Positions 28,354-37,561 are shown, counted from the stretch's first letter. The stretch: 39,993 bases of DNA from Planctomycetota bacterium (GCA_021781115.1 JAJXXL010000253.1:1-39993), one strand, 5' to 3'. Translations and numbers: made by a program. Notes: generated by a model from the sequence alone, not told the origin.

Positions 28354-28372
28354 CGCGCCCCAAGCAGGCGCG
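28354..28372 (+). terminator. Candidate terminator after glmS
   Basis: CGCGCC and GGCGCG form a perfect 6-bp stem with a 7-nt loop just after the glmS stop. The tail (aagtaattctt) is AT-rich but has only short T-runs. Confidence 0.5.
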
Positions 28373-28415
28373 AAGTAATTCTTCGATGCGTCACTCTATG
28401 CGAACGTCGGTGGCC

Positions 28416-28424
28416 TGATATAAT
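28416..28424 (+). promoter_or_regulatory. Extended -10 promoter element for ispH
   Basis: TGATATAAT is a perfect TATAAT with the TGn extension, about 136 bp before the ispH start. No good -35 box is present, which fits extended -10 promoters. Confidence 0.5.
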
Positions 28425-28559
28425 TCGCCCGGAGAAATCGCCGCCGAATCAGGCATTGCCTTCGGCCGAGTTCAATCGGCGGCGTGCGAATGATTGTCCG
28501 CAAGGCGGTGGCTGGGCGCTGATTCAGGCTGCCGTTAAATCCTGGACCTGAAACGTCAC

Positions 28560-29522
28560 ATGAAAATTCTGCTTGCCAACCCGCGCGGGTTTTGCGCCGG
28601 TGTGAACATGGCCATCGAGTGTCTCGAACAGGCCATTCAGTATTGCGGCAGTGAAATCTACGTGTTTCATGAAATTGTGCATAACAAGTATGTTGTCGAA
28701 CGGTTTACGAAACTGGGGGTGACGTTCGTCAACAGTCTCGCCGAGGTGCCGCGCGGCGCCTACCTGCTGTACAGCGCCCACGGCGTTTCGCCGCAGGTCC
28801 GATCGGAAGCCCGCGAGCGGGATCTGCGCACGATCGACGCCACCTGCCCCCTGGTCACCAAGGTGCATCTGGAGGCGATTCGCTTCACCAACGACGGCTA
28901 TCGGCTGGTGCTGATCGGGCATGAAGGACACGACGAAGTCATCGGCACAATGGGCGAAGCGCCCGACAACATCATTCTCGTCGAAACGCCAGAAGATGTT
29001 GATCGCCTGCAAATCGCGGCGGGAACGCGGCTGGCCTACCTGACGCAAACGACACTGAGCGTTCATGAGGCCGGGCGGGTCATCGAGCGGCTGCGTGCGC
29101 GGTTTCCTGACATTGCCTGCCCGCCCAAGGAGGATATCTGTTACGCCACGACGAATCGCCAGGAAGCAGTCAGTGCACTGGCGCCTCAGGCCGACCTGGT
29201 GCTCGTGCTGGGCAGCCAGAACAGTTCGAACAGTTTGCGGCTGAAGGAAATCGCCGCTGAACTCGGCAAACCAGCGCACCTCATTGACGGCGTGTCCGAA
29301 CTGCGCGACGAATGGTTTGTCGGCTGCGAAACGGTGCTGATCACCGCCGGGGCCAGCGCGCCCGAGGTGGTTGTTCAGGAATGCGTTCATTGGCTGGTCG
29401 AACGCATGGGGGCCGAAGTTGATCTGGTGACGATTCGCGAAGAGCACGTGCACTTTCCGGTGCCGCGCGAAATTCGCGCGCTGCAGGCGGCGGCAGGCAC
29501 GCCCGGCGAACTTGTCGGTTGA
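28560..29522 (+). CDS. ispH: 4-hydroxy-3-methylbut-2-enyl diphosphate reductase
   Basis: This 320-residue iron-sulfur enzyme performs the last step of the MEP isoprenoid pathway, yielding IPP and DMAPP. The three cluster cysteines are visible: C12 in NPRGFCAG, C96 in DATCPLV and C194 in EDICYATTNRQ. The substrate-binding histidines are in EIVHNK (H41), SAHG (H74) and GHEGHDE (H124), and E126 is the catalytic glutamate position. Length and motif spacing fit the family. The ATG at 28560 places the first cysteine correctly; no strong ribosome binding site precedes it. The gene converges on the carbonic anhydrase gene with a 19-nt gap. An isoprenoid enzyme need not be linked to the prenyltransferase-fold proteins in this window, which seem structural. 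Confidence 0.97.
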   Translation: MKILLANPRGFCAGVNMAIECLEQAIQYCGSEIYVFHEIVHNKYVVERFTKLGVTFVNSLAEVPRGAYLLYSAHGVSPQVRSEARERDLRTIDATCPLVTKVHLEAIRFTNDGYRLVLIGHEGHDEVIGTMGEAPDNIILVETPEDVDRLQIAAGTRLAYLTQTTLSVHEAGRVIERLRARFPDIACPPKEDICYATTNRQEAVSALAPQADLVLVLGSQNSSNSLRLKEIAAELGKPAHLIDGVSELRDEWFVGCETVLITAGASAPEVVVQECVHWLVERMGAEVDLVTIREEHVHFPVPREIRALQAAAGTPGELVG

Positions 29523-29541
29523 TTGAACGCGGCAGCGCGCG

Positions 29542-30213
29542 TCACTCAGGATCGAGACTGGCAATCAGGCGATCGGCATTGTCGCGGTTGATCAATTCAA
29601 ACGCCCGGCTTTCTCGCTGGTAGGCGCGAACTTCGCCCGAGGCGATGTCAAACCAGAACCCGCCCAGGTGCAGCGTACCGTTGCGCACCCGATCGCGAAC
29701 GAGCGGGTAGGACATCAACTGTTCGAGCTGCACAAGCACGTTAAGTTGCGACAACTGGTCATGCCGGTTCAATTGCGGGTCAAGCGGGCCTTCCTGATCG
29801 AGACGAAACATCGCGGTTGTCGAGTGGTGCAGCCACTTGTTCAGGTTGGGAGTCGCTTCGAACGGCGCGCGAGCCAGCGCTGCCTTCATCGCCCCGCATT
29901 CTGAATGCCCGCAAATCACAATGCTCCGCACCTTGAGCACCAGTACCGAGTACTCGATCGCCGAGGCCTCAGACAGGTCGCCGGTGGAGCTGCCTTCGAC
30001 CGTGCACGGCGGCACCATGTTGCCGATATTTCGCATCACGAACAGGTCACCGGGATCGGTCGAAACAAGCAGTTCGGGCACGACTCGGCTGTCAGAACAC
30101 GAGATGAACAGCGCGTCAGGCGATTGACCGTGAGCCAGTGTGCGGAACCGCTCGGCATATTCGGGCAGCAGATGTTCGCGATATTCGACAATTCCGCGAA
30201 TGAGTTTTCGCAT
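29542..30213 (-). CDS. Beta-class carbonic anhydrase
   Basis: This 223-residue enzyme interconverts CO2 and bicarbonate. The zinc ligands of the beta class are visible: C39 and the D41-R43 dyad in ISCSDSRVVPE, and H103 and C106 in ICGHSECGAMKAA. RNIGNMVPP is another family motif. Length is typical of bacterial beta-carbonic anhydrases, and no signal peptide is seen, so it is cytoplasmic. The ATG at 30213 has at most a weak ribosome binding site. It lies downstream of nadB on the same strand, but a candidate promoter in the 247-bp gap suggests separate expression. Confidence 0.95.
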   Translation of the reverse strand: MRKLIRGIVEYREHLLPEYAERFRTLAHGQSPDALFISCSDSRVVPELLVSTDPGDLFVMRNIGNMVPPCTVEGSSTGDLSEASAIEYSVLVLKVRSIVICGHSECGAMKAALARAPFEATPNLNKWLHHSTTAMFRLDQEGPLDPQLNRHDQLSQLNVLVQLEQLMSYPLVRDRVRNGTLHLGGFWFDIASGEVRAYQRESRAFELINRDNADRLIASLDPE

Positions 30214-30343
30214 GAGTAGGTTTCCAGGGAAATCAGGGCCAATCCGACGGCGCTGGCGGCCGGTTCAGGACGGGTCGAAGTTTTTACAGATCCAGTCACA
30301 GCCGCGGCTCGGCTTTACCGCGCGCGAGCCATGATACGTTTCC

Positions 30344-30372
30344 ATAAGATACAGGGCTGACCGTCTGGTCAA
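30344..30372 (-). promoter_or_regulatory. Candidate promoter of the carbonic anhydrase gene
   Basis: Minus strand: TTGACC (30372-30367), a 17-nt spacer and TCTTAT (30349-30344). TATCTT at 15-nt spacing is an alternative -10. The leader would be about 125 nt. Confidence 0.4.
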
Positions 30373-30460
30373 GAGTACGGCGAGGTTTGGCCCACGCCAC
30401 GAAACCATTTTTCTCGGTGAGCCGCCGGTTGACAACCCGCGCCAATGGCCCAACACTCCG

Positions 30461-32014
30461 TCAGGGGGCTGCTGAGATTTCAATATGTCGTGCCCAGGCA
30501 GGGTCAGTTTCAGGAAAATCGCCGCGCAGGTGCGTGCCGCGGCTTTCCTGTCGCTTCAGCGCGGCGGCAATCATCAGTTGCGACACGAGCAGCATGTTTT
30601 GCAGTTCCCAGCCGCACGGGTCGGAAAACTCGCGGCGGGAAACATAACGCTGCCAGAAGACCACTTGCCGCTCAGCCGCTTCGAGCCCGACCCGATCGCG
30701 CCGAATACCGACATTCCGCCACATTTCGCTGCCCAACGCGTTGCGCAAGTCGGTCAGGTTGAGTTCATCGTCAGTTGTGGCGGTGCGGCGAAACTCGCTG
30801 ACGAGGGGTAACGCCGTGTAGCTGTCAGGCAGGGCCAAGGCGGCGGCCGCAGCGCCGCGGCCAGTACGCAGCCCAAAGACGAGACCTTCCAGCAGGCTGT
30901 TCGAGGCCAGTCGATTGGCGCCATGCAACCCGCTCGACGTGACCTCGCCGGCGGCCCACAGGTCGGGCACGCTTGTTCGTCCTTCGGCATCGACGATGGC
31001 GCCGCCAATCATGTAATGCGCGCCCGGGCGAACCGGAATCAGATCACGCGTGATGTCGAGCCCGAATTCAGCGCACACCTTGCCAATGTGCGGGAACCGC
31101 TCGCGCACGAGCGCCGTCGGCAGGTGCGACAAATCGAGGTACACGCACGGATGTTTCGTGTGTTCCATTTGCCGGACAATCGCTTGACTCACTTCGTCGC
31201 GGGGGGCCAGTTCCAGTTGCGGCGAGTAATCAGCCATGAACCGCGCCCCCCGGCAATCGCGCAGGTACGCCCCTTCGCCGCGTACCGCTTCTGAAATGAG
31301 GTGTCGCGAACTGCCGGCGATGTACAGCACAGTCGGGTGAAATTGCATAAACTCCATGTCGCGGACGCGCGCACCGGCGCGGTAAACGACGGCATGGCCG
31401 TCGGCAGTAGCAATCGCCGGATTGGTCGTCTCGCGAAAAATCTGGCCGGCCCCGCCGGTTGCAAGAATCGTTTGCTTGGCCCAGATGATGGTCTTGCCGT
31501 GGCTGCGGTTCCACACCAGCGCGCCGCGGCAGCGGCCGTCGTGTGTGAGCAGGTCAAGTATGAACGTCTGTTCCCAATACTCGGCGTTGGACAGGCCGCG
31601 AGCCCGGGCGATGAGCGACCGCATGATTTCCTTGCCGGTTGCGTCGCCCAAAGCGTGTACAACCCGGCGATGGCTGTGGCCGCCCTCTTGCGTCAGCGCC
31701 AGTTCGCCATTTTCGACGTCGAATTGCGTTCCCCAGGCCACCAATTCGCGGATCCGGTCGGGCGCGTCGCGAACAACCAGTTCGACAATTTGCGGATCGC
31801 ACAACCCCTTGCCTGCGGCAATCGTGTCGGCTGCGTGGCTGGCAAAGTCGTCGACCGGGTCCATCGCCCCGGCGATGCCGCCCTGGGCATAGGCACTGTT
31901 CGATTGCGCCAGCACGTCTTTGGTGACCACGATCGCTGCCAGCGGCGGCGAAATCTCCAAAGCCGCCCGCAACCCCGCAATCCCACCGCCGATGATCAGC
32001 ACATCGGTGAACAT
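30461..32014 (-). CDS. nadB: L-aspartate oxidase
   Basis: This 517-residue flavoenzyme oxidises L-aspartate to iminoaspartate, the first step of de novo NAD synthesis. It starts with the FAD-binding motif (VLIIGGGIAGLRAALE). Family motifs follow: SNSAYAQGGIAGAM, EGGHSHRRVVHALGDATG, TGGAGQIFRETTNP, MEFMQFHPTVLY, GAHYMIGGAIVD, and GLHGANRLASNSLLEGLVFG. Length agrees with NadB (about 530). The ATG at 32014 is chosen because it sits directly before the FAD motif; an in-frame upstream start would add 64 residues unlike the family. No clear ribosome binding site is seen. A 7-bp inverted repeat, GGCAGGC/GCCTGCC (32114-32120 and 32139-32145), lies 100 nt upstream. No nadA or nadC gene is adjacent. 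Confidence 0.95.
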   Translation of the reverse strand: MFTDVLIIGGGIAGLRAALEISPPLAAIVVTKDVLAQSNSAYAQGGIAGAMDPVDDFASHAADTIAAGKGLCDPQIVELVVRDAPDRIRELVAWGTQFDVENGELALTQEGGHSHRRVVHALGDATGKEIMRSLIARARGLSNAEYWEQTFILDLLTHDGRCRGALVWNRSHGKTIIWAKQTILATGGAGQIFRETTNPAIATADGHAVVYRAGARVRDMEFMQFHPTVLYIAGSSRHLISEAVRGEGAYLRDCRGARFMADYSPQLELAPRDEVSQAIVRQMEHTKHPCVYLDLSHLPTALVRERFPHIGKVCAEFGLDITRDLIPVRPGAHYMIGGAIVDAEGRTSVPDLWAAGEVTSSGLHGANRLASNSLLEGLVFGLRTGRGAAAAALALPDSYTALPLVSEFRRTATTDDELNLTDLRNALGSEMWRNVGIRRDRVGLEAAERQVVFWQRYVSRREFSDPCGWELQNMLLVSQLMIAAALKRQESRGTHLRGDFPETDPAWARHIEISAAP

Positions 32015-32269
32015 GTGCGGAATCCGTTTGGGGTGGAAGCTGACCAGGTGACGGCGGTTAAGTGCGATTTGAAGTGCGGTCACAGCGGCAACATCAGGCT
32101 TGGAAAGATTGGCGGCAGGCCCGTCAAGGCGGCAACTAGCCTGCCGACGGAATACCCGCACGCAACATGGGCCAGCTTGATCCAATTTACACTGCTGCGT
32201 CATCAATGGGAAATCTGCGACCGGTTTACTTCGCTTCTCGGAAGCCGATGCCCGTGATTGTTGGAGATT

Positions 32270-33346
32270 TCATGCAGTGTGGACGGCAGGTTGTCGTGCC
32301 AGAACCTGAATGACCGCTTGCCAGATACGCTCAGTCGTCAGATCGACCAGGCACGCAAGGTGGGCCGTGCCCGAGTGCGGGCAGGTCTTGTAATAGCTTG
32401 CAGCACAGGCGATATCCGCAGCAAGCAGGGCGTGTTGCGCGCCGCGCGGCCCCGACAGGCCCGGGCTAGTGCAACTGAACAAACCCACGACGGGAGTGCC
32501 CACGGCGTCGGCCAAGTGCAGGGGGCCCGAATCATTCGACAACAGCAAATCAGCCCCGGCCAACAAGGCGGCAAGCTGCTTCAGCGTCGTCCGCCCCGCG
32601 AGATTGTGCGAAATACCTCTGCCAGCAGCGGAAACGGCAACCACCTCAGCGAGCTGGAATTCGCCCGGCCCTCCGACAACAAGAACTGATCCCGAGAATG
32701 TGGCGGCAAATCGGGCGGCGATTTCGGCGAATTTTTCGACGGGCCAACGCTTGGTGACCCAACGGGCACCCGGGTGAATGGCCAGCACAGGGCGACGCAG
32801 ACCGGCAAGCAGTTTGCGCGCCCAAACGTGTTCTCCTTTGCTGAAGACGAATTCGGCCGCACGTGGCGCATCGCCCACACCGAGTAATTCTGCAACGCGC
32901 CAATATCGGGCGTGCGCGGGAACGGCCGGCCCTGTTTCGGGTAGAGTACAATTGGCAAACAGCCGCGCCCCTTCGCGGGCCGTTTCGAGGCCCACACGAA
33001 CCGGGGCGCTCGTGGCCGCCGTCATCAGGCCGGTTCGCAGCAGACCTTGCAAGTCGAGAACCAAATCAAACTCACGAGCTCTTAACTCCGCAGCCAATCG
33101 GGCGGCCTGAAGCCAAGAACCCCGGCGATCAAACGGAATGATGCCGGTCAAACACGGATGGCACTCCAGTAGCTCTGCCAATTCGCGATTGATGACCCAA
33201 TGGATCTCCGCCTCCGGAAATCGCCCTCGCAGCGCAGTCAGCAGGGGCAGCGTTTGGACGACGTCACCCAAGGCGCTGGGCTTGATCAGGCAAACCCGGC
33301 TCGCATCGATTTCGCGCAGCCGCGCGACGGGTACGGTTCGGAACAT
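32270..33346 (-). CDS. Glycosyltransferase family 9 (heptosyltransferase-like)
   Basis: This 358-residue protein has the GT9 layout of ADP-heptose:LPS heptosyltransferases. The N-terminal domain has VCLIKPSALGDVVQTLPLL. The C-terminal nucleotide-sugar domain has AIHPGARWVTKRWP and NDSGPLHLADAVGTPVVGLF. The protein probably transfers a sugar to a lipopolysaccharide core or a similar envelope glycan on the cytoplasmic side; the exact donor cannot be read from the sequence. The ATG at 33346 is preferred over the TTG at 33388, which only adds a Ser-rich stretch. It lies upstream of nadB on the same strand with a 255-bp gap, so co-transcription is uncertain. Confidence 0.92.
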   Translation of the reverse strand: MFRTVPVARLREIDASRVCLIKPSALGDVVQTLPLLTALRGRFPEAEIHWVINRELAELLECHPCLTGIIPFDRRGSWLQAARLAAELRAREFDLVLDLQGLLRTGLMTAATSAPVRVGLETAREGARLFANCTLPETGPAVPAHARYWRVAELLGVGDAPRAAEFVFSKGEHVWARKLLAGLRRPVLAIHPGARWVTKRWPVEKFAEIAARFAATFSGSVLVVGGPGEFQLAEVVAVSAAGRGISHNLAGRTTLKQLAALLAGADLLLSNDSGPLHLADAVGTPVVGLFSCTSPGLSGPRGAQHALLAADIACAASYYKTCPHSGTAHLACLVDLTTERIWQAVIQVLARQPAVHTA

Positions 33347-33586
33347 GACTTCAGCAGGACTCGACCGAAAGGATTTCGAGCGGTTCAATGCAGAATTTCA
33401 GCATGCCGCTTTCGCGTTTCGACAAGACACGACCCACGCACACGCCGGGCTGTCATCGCGCGGGCGAATCATAACCACGCCACGCAACATCGAACAAGAC
33501 CAGCCTGCCGGCACCGATATCCGGTAAGTCGTCGCCGCGACGTTTCGCGGCGCGGGGCGACGGGTCGATGCGTGCCAAACTGCGTC

Positions 33587-33615
33587 TTGACACGGTTCTT
33601 CAAACGGAATAGTAA
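33587..33615 (+). promoter_or_regulatory. Candidate sigma70 promoter with perfect -35
   Basis: TTGACA (33587-33592), a 17-nt spacer and TAGTAA (33610-33615). Transcription would start near 33622, leaving a leader of about 210 nt to the lipoprotein start. Confidence 0.5.
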
Positions 33616-33680
33616 GGACGCAGAGTACACACACCCTTGGCCCAGCCTGCGAATTTCGTCTGTTTGTGAACCGAAAACAA

Positions 33681-33703
33681 CACGGTGGGGCGACGCCCCC
33701 GTG
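33681..33703 (+). terminator. Strong GC-rich hairpin downstream of the TTGACA promoter
   Basis: CACGG-T-GGG pairs with CCCCCGTG around a 6-nt loop with one bulged T. No T-run follows. It could end a short RNA of about 80 nt or act as leader structure. Confidence 0.35.
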
Positions 33704-33833
33704 CCGTGATCGCGTGTTTCAATCAACAACTTGAGCAACTCGATCGACTATCGGAATCACCATCTGTGTTGCGCGGCATCGCGGTATGACAGTTGGATTT
33801 TATTTACCGTCGATTGCTGGCGGGGCCTTGCCG

Positions 33834-34388
33834 ATGCAATTCATGTCGCGATTTCTTCGGACCCGGGTTCGAGCTCTGGTTTGGCAAACTGGAATTGCGC
33901 TCGGCATGACGGCGCTCGGCGGGCTGCAGCTCGCGGGCTGCGCGGGTAATGGTCGGCAGATCGTGGCCAGCCCACTTTCGATTTCCGACCAACAGCAAGA
34001 AATTGCCCGAATTGTTCCGCTGGGCACGAACTATGAAACGGCGCGAACCAAGCTCGCCGCCGCAGGCATTGAATGCTCCACAAGCGAAGTCAGCAAGTCG
34101 GGCCTGTGGTGCGTGCTTTGGAATCGCCCAGACGGCCAGCGCTGGATGCTCGATGTCAAGTTGCTGTTCGACGCCAAAGGCCGATTTTATCAAATGCAAC
34201 AGGGGCAATCAGAAACGGGGCAAGTCAGCACACATATGCCCGGGCCGACAGACCATTCGTCGGGCGAAACCGCGCCGGCAAAGAGTTCACCGGGCGCTCG
34301 AGCGGTTCAGTCAGCAGTGAGCGATGATGAACGCCCGGGGGCTCGCGGCACGGGCAATCGTACTCCCTTCGGCCCACGCACTAATTAG
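33834..34388 (+). CDS. Small predicted lipoprotein
   Basis: This 184-residue protein starts with a signal peptide (WQTGIALGMTALGGLQLAG) and a clean lipobox LAGC (C36), so it should be lipid-anchored in the envelope. The mature part contains IVPLGTNYETARTKLAAAGIECS, loosely like the small BamE-type fold with its PxGTxxxxVxxxL pattern; this is weak evidence. The last 60 residues are polar and low in complexity. The ATG at 33834 or the ATG three codons later (33843) both give a good signal peptide; the ATG at 33786 would lengthen it too far. The gene converges with the zinc-ribbon gene. Function unknown. Confidence 0.7.
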   Translation: MQFMSRFLRTRVRALVWQTGIALGMTALGGLQLAGCAGNGRQIVASPLSISDQQQEIARIVPLGTNYETARTKLAAAGIECSTSEVSKSGLWCVLWNRPDGQRWMLDVKLLFDAKGRFYQMQQGQSETGQVSTHMPGPTDHSSGETAPAKSSPGARAVQSAVSDDERPGARGTGNRTPFGPRTN

Positions 34389-34403
34389 CCGACGGCCGAC
34401 CAT

Positions 34404-34417
34404 GATCGCGCGCGATC
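34404..34417. repeat. Perfect 14-bp palindrome GATCGCG/CGCGATC
   Basis: A perfect palindrome sits in the 125-bp gap between two convergent genes. It may act as a bidirectional hairpin or a protein-binding site. There are no T-tracts. Confidence 0.3.
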
Positions 34418-34513
34418 CGATGGGGTCGCGGGGGAACACATGGCTGGCTTCAACAACGCATCCTGCCGATGCACTTCGCCCAAGTTGTGCGAGTGCCCGC
34501 CGAGTCGTGAACG

Positions 34514-34939
34514 TCAATCTCTGAGAATGACGCGCCCGCTGCAATGCTTGCAGGCGACCTTGACCCCATTATATTTGGGCGACAGCCGAATTCGCTGCGC
34601 ACAGTGCGGGCAGTCGGCATAAATACCGACCTTGGTGATTTTTCGATTGGCAAAATCGAAGTGAAACGCCCCGGAACAGTTCTTACAGGTCACGTGGGCA
34701 CCGAGGTATTTGGCCCCAATCCGCAATTCACGATCGCAATGGGGGCAGGAAACGTAATAACCCCGGGCCTTGAACTCGACAACGCTTTCGATTTCAGGCA
34801 GCGGCACGAACGCCGGAATTTCGACGCTGTCCGATTCGAGATCGGTATTTAGCAACGCGCGGCAACGCCGACAATGCACGAGGTTCTCGGGCATCTCTTC
34901 GCCACATTCAGGACATGGTCCACCCGGCCATGCTGGCAT
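34514..34939 (-). CDS. Triple zinc-ribbon protein
   Basis: This small protein of 141 residues has six CxxC knuckles that pair into three zinc ribbons: CPEC...CRRC, CPHC...CKNC and CPHC...CKHC. The last two units are similar to each other (YxxCPHCxxxxRxxxKYxGxxVxCKxCSG), which indicates internal duplication. There is no signal peptide or membrane segment. Similar small zinc-ribbon proteins are common in planctomycetes, but their role is not known; nucleic-acid or protein binding is a guess. The ATG at 34939 has AGAGGA about 7 nt upstream, which favours it over the longer in-frame start. It is convergent with the lipoprotein gene. Confidence 0.82.
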   Translation of the reverse strand: MPAWPGGPCPECGEEMPENLVHCRRCRALLNTDLESDSVEIPAFVPLPEIESVVEFKARGYYVSCPHCDRELRIGAKYLGAHVTCKNCSGAFHFDFANRKITKVGIYADCPHCAQRIRLSPKYNGVKVACKHCSGRVILRD

Positions 34940-35435
34940 GTCATTTCCTCTACGAACCCCGGACCACAATGGCTGCGCAAGGCGCAGTCGACATTCTCTG
35001 TGTTGCCCGTGATTCTCATCCGGGCAGTGACGGCAGGAGAATCACTTCAATCAACGTGTTGGCCGCAGCGCCGATGGCCCATCAATCAAACGTTATGCGA
35101 CGCATGTCGCGGCGAACCCGAGTTTTCAATTGCACCACTGGCACACGCATCGCCAGCCCCGTCGCGCACAAGATCTCTCCTGTACACCGTTTCAATTTTA
35201 ACCCAAGAGTTTCAATAACCTATAGAATGCCTTAGAAGCGGGTTCGACGCAAGACCAGCTTGGCGCCGATTGGCAATTTTCGCCGTCCCGGACAAAACCG
35301 AAAATAACCGGTTGATCGTGCCAATTCGAATGGTTGTTCGTGCTGTCGAGGTGTCGAATTGACGCCAAATAGGCTATACTGTCGTTGCTCCCTCGGGAAT
35401 CCGCCTGCGTCCGCCTCCACGAAAGCTTCGGTTCG
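34940..35435. other. Divergent intergenic region before purC
   Basis: In this 496-bp gap the only clear signal is TATACT (35375-35380), a likely -10 box about 55 bp before the purC start, without a well-spaced -35 box. A TTGACG lies only 10 nt upstream of it and cannot serve. No gene or RNA family was recognised. Confidence 0.35.
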
Positions 35436-36338
35436 ATGCGCCTACCTCCGCTTTTGAAAACGGATCTGCCCGGTCTGCCTGTTCGGCGGGGCAAGGTTCG
35501 CGACGTGTACGACCTGGGCGAGCGGTTGCTCATTGTCGCAACAGATCGCATCAGCGCGTTCGATTACATTCTTCCCACGGGCATTCCCGACAAGGGCCGC
35601 GTGCTGACCCAATTGAGCCTGGCGTGGTTCAATCGGATCAAGGGCGATAATCACTTCATCAGCACGGAATTGCAATCGCTCGGTTTTTCACGGGATGTCA
35701 ATCTCGACCTGCTGGAAGGACGCAGCATGGTCGTGCGCAAGACGACGCCGTACCCCGTCGAATGCGTCGTGCGGGGCTACCTCGCCGGTTCCGGTTGGAA
35801 AGATTACCTGAAAACTGGTTCAGTTTGTGGAATCAGTCTGCCACCCGGTCTGCGCGAAAGCGACCGTTTGCCCGAGCCGATTTTCACCCCGGCGACTAAA
35901 GCGGAATCGGGGCACGATGTGAACATTCCCTTTTCACAGATGGCCGAAATCGTGGGTGCGAAAACGGCGAGCGAACTCAAGCGGCGGAGTTTCGATATCT
36001 ATCGCACCGCTGCAGACTTCGCCCTGGCTTGCGGAATCATCATCGCCGACACGAAGTTCGAGTTCGGCCTGGCCGATGGCGAAATCCTGCTCATTGATGA
36101 AGTGCTCACCCCCGACAGTTCGCGGTTCTGGCCACATGATTTGTATGAGCCGGGTCATGCCCAGCCGTCGTTCGACAAACAATTCGTGCGTGATTGGCTC
36201 GAAGCCAGCGGGTGGGATAAAAACAGCCCGCCGCCCCCCTTGCCCGATGACGTGGTTCAAAAGACCCGCCAGAAATATATCGACGCCTATGAGCGGCTGA
36301 CAAACCGTCCGTTCTCACCAGGGGCAGCCGCCCAATAG
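35436..36338 (+). CDS. purC: SAICAR synthase (phosphoribosylaminoimidazole-succinocarboxamide synthase)
   Basis: This 300-residue enzyme joins aspartate to CAIR in purine synthesis, using [52 protein letters not shown] and [28 protein letters not shown] (spread over the protein) are the family signatures. Its length fits the longer, yeast ADE1-like subfamily and not the roughly 240-residue E. coli type. The ATG at 35436 starts just before the first conserved segment; a start 17 codons upstream exists but adds no conserved residues. No ribosome binding site is clear. aroC follows after 83 bp on the same strand, so the two may be co-transcribed. Confidence 0.95.
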   Translation: MRLPPLLKTDLPGLPVRRGKVRDVYDLGERLLIVATDRISAFDYILPTGIPDKGRVLTQLSLAWFNRIKGDNHFISTELQSLGFSRDVNLDLLEGRSMVVRKTTPYPVECVVRGYLAGSGWKDYLKTGSVCGISLPPGLRESDRLPEPIFTPATKAESGHDVNIPFSQMAEIVGAKTASELKRRSFDIYRTAADFALACGIIIADTKFEFGLADGEILLIDEVLTPDSSRFWPHDLYEPGHAQPSFDKQFVRDWLEASGWDKNSPPPPLPDDVVQKTRQKYIDAYERLTNRPFSPGAAAQ

Positions 36339-36421
36339 TCTCCGACCGTCCCTTTTTTCCCGTTTGCAAATTCTAGGGCGCCCGCCCAGCTCTTGACTTT
36401 CCATTGCGCCGGACACGTTCA

Positions 36422-37561
36422 ATGCTTCGTTTTTTCACGGCTGGCGAATCGCACGGCAAAATGTTATTGGCGCACCTCGACGGTTTTCCCGCCGGGCTGA
36501 CGATCGACACAACCCTGATTGACCGCGAGTTGGCCCGGCGCCAGGGCGGGTACGGCCGCGGGGGCCGGCAGAAACTCGAAGCCGACACGGTCGAAGTGCT
36601 CACCGGCGTGTGGCACGGGGCGACGCTAGGCAGCCCGATCGTGCTGTGCGTGGCCAACCAGGACGACAAACTCGAACGCATGAAGGAAGTCGAGCGACCC
36701 CGCCCGGGGCATGGCGACTTAACCGGCGCCATCAAGTACCTGGGGCCGATCCGCGGCGTACTCGAGCGGGCCAGCGCCCGCGAAACGGCGGCCCGCGTCG
36801 CCGCTGGCGCGCTGGCTCAACAACTGCTGGGCGAGTTTGGCGTCACCGTGTTCGGGTACGTCACGCAACTCGAACAAATCGCCGCTCCGCCGCACGCGCG
36901 TACGCTTACCGAACTCAGGACGCTGCGCGACGCCAGCCCCATGTATACTCTCAACCCCGAGGCCGACGCGCGCATCGTGGCCCGTGTCGATCAGGCAACG
37001 GCCGCAGGCGACACGCTGGGTGGCATCGTCGAGGTGCGCGCCGAAAATCTGCCGTTCGGCCTGGGCAGCCACACCCAGTGGGATCGCAAACTCGATGGCC
37101 TTTTGGCCCAGGCGGTCATGAGCATTCAGGCGATCAAAGGGGTTGAAATTGGCCTGGGTTTCGAAGCCGCCCGGCGGCCCGGTTCGCAGGTGCACGACGA
37201 AATCGCCTACGACGAAACTCAGGCCAACCGGCCCCATTTGGGCTACGTGCGGACCACGAACAACGCGGGCGGCCTCGAAGCCGGCATGACGAACGGCCAG
37301 CCGCTCGTCGTGAGGGCGGCAATGAAACCGATCAGCACGCTGCGGCGCCCGCTCAATTCCATCAATCTCCGCACGAAAGAGCCTGAAGCCGCCGCGTATG
37401 AACGCAGCGACGTCTGCGCACTGGCGGCGTGCAGCGTGATCGTCGAAAACGTCGTGGCGCTGACGCTCGCCGCGGCGTTCATCGAAAAATTCGGCGGCGA
37501 CAGTCTGGTTGAAATGAAATCGCGGTACGCTGCATTTCTCGAACTCGCCCGGCAGCGGTAG
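36422..37561 (+). CDS. aroC: Chorismate synthase
   Basis: This 379-residue, reduced-FMN-dependent enzyme forms chorismate from EPSP, the last step of the shikimate pathway. FFTAGESHGKMLLAHLDGFP, RPRPGHGDLTGAIKY, ERASARETAARVAAGALA and NNAGGLEAGMTNGQPLVVRA are the family motifs in order. Length is slightly above the E. coli enzyme (361). The ATG at 36422 directly precedes the first motif; the GTG-type start six codons upstream is unlikely. No strong ribosome binding site is seen. It lies 83 bp after purC and converges on the TIM-barrel gene with a 19-bp gap. Confidence 0.96.
   Translation: MLRFFTAGESHGKMLLAHLDGFPAGLTIDTTLIDRELARRQGGYGRGGRQKLEADTVEVLTGVWHGATLGSPIVLCVANQDDKLERMKEVERPRPGHGDLTGAIKYLGPIRGVLERASARETAARVAAGALAQQLLGEFGVTVFGYVTQLEQIAAPPHARTLTELRTLRDASPMYTLNPEADARIVARVDQATAAGDTLGGIVEVRAENLPFGLGSHTQWDRKLDGLLAQAVMSIQAIKGVEIGLGFEAARRPGSQVHDEIAYDETQANRPHLGYVRTTNNAGGLEAGMTNGQPLVVRAAMKPISTLRRPLNSINLRTKEPEAAAYERSDVCALAACSVIVENVVALTLAAAFIEKFGGDSLVEMKSRYAAFLELARQR

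Larger units (their letters stand above)
33347..33833. other. Divergent intergenic region with hairpins and a promoter
   Basis: This 487-bp gap holds a perfect 8-bp hairpin CGCCGCGA-cgtt-TCGCGGCG (33533-33552), a rightward promoter with a perfect TTGACA, and a second strong hairpin at 33681-33703. No gene was accepted. The order promoter, about 60 nt, hairpin could mark a small RNA or a structured leader for the lipoprotein gene. Confidence 0.45.
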
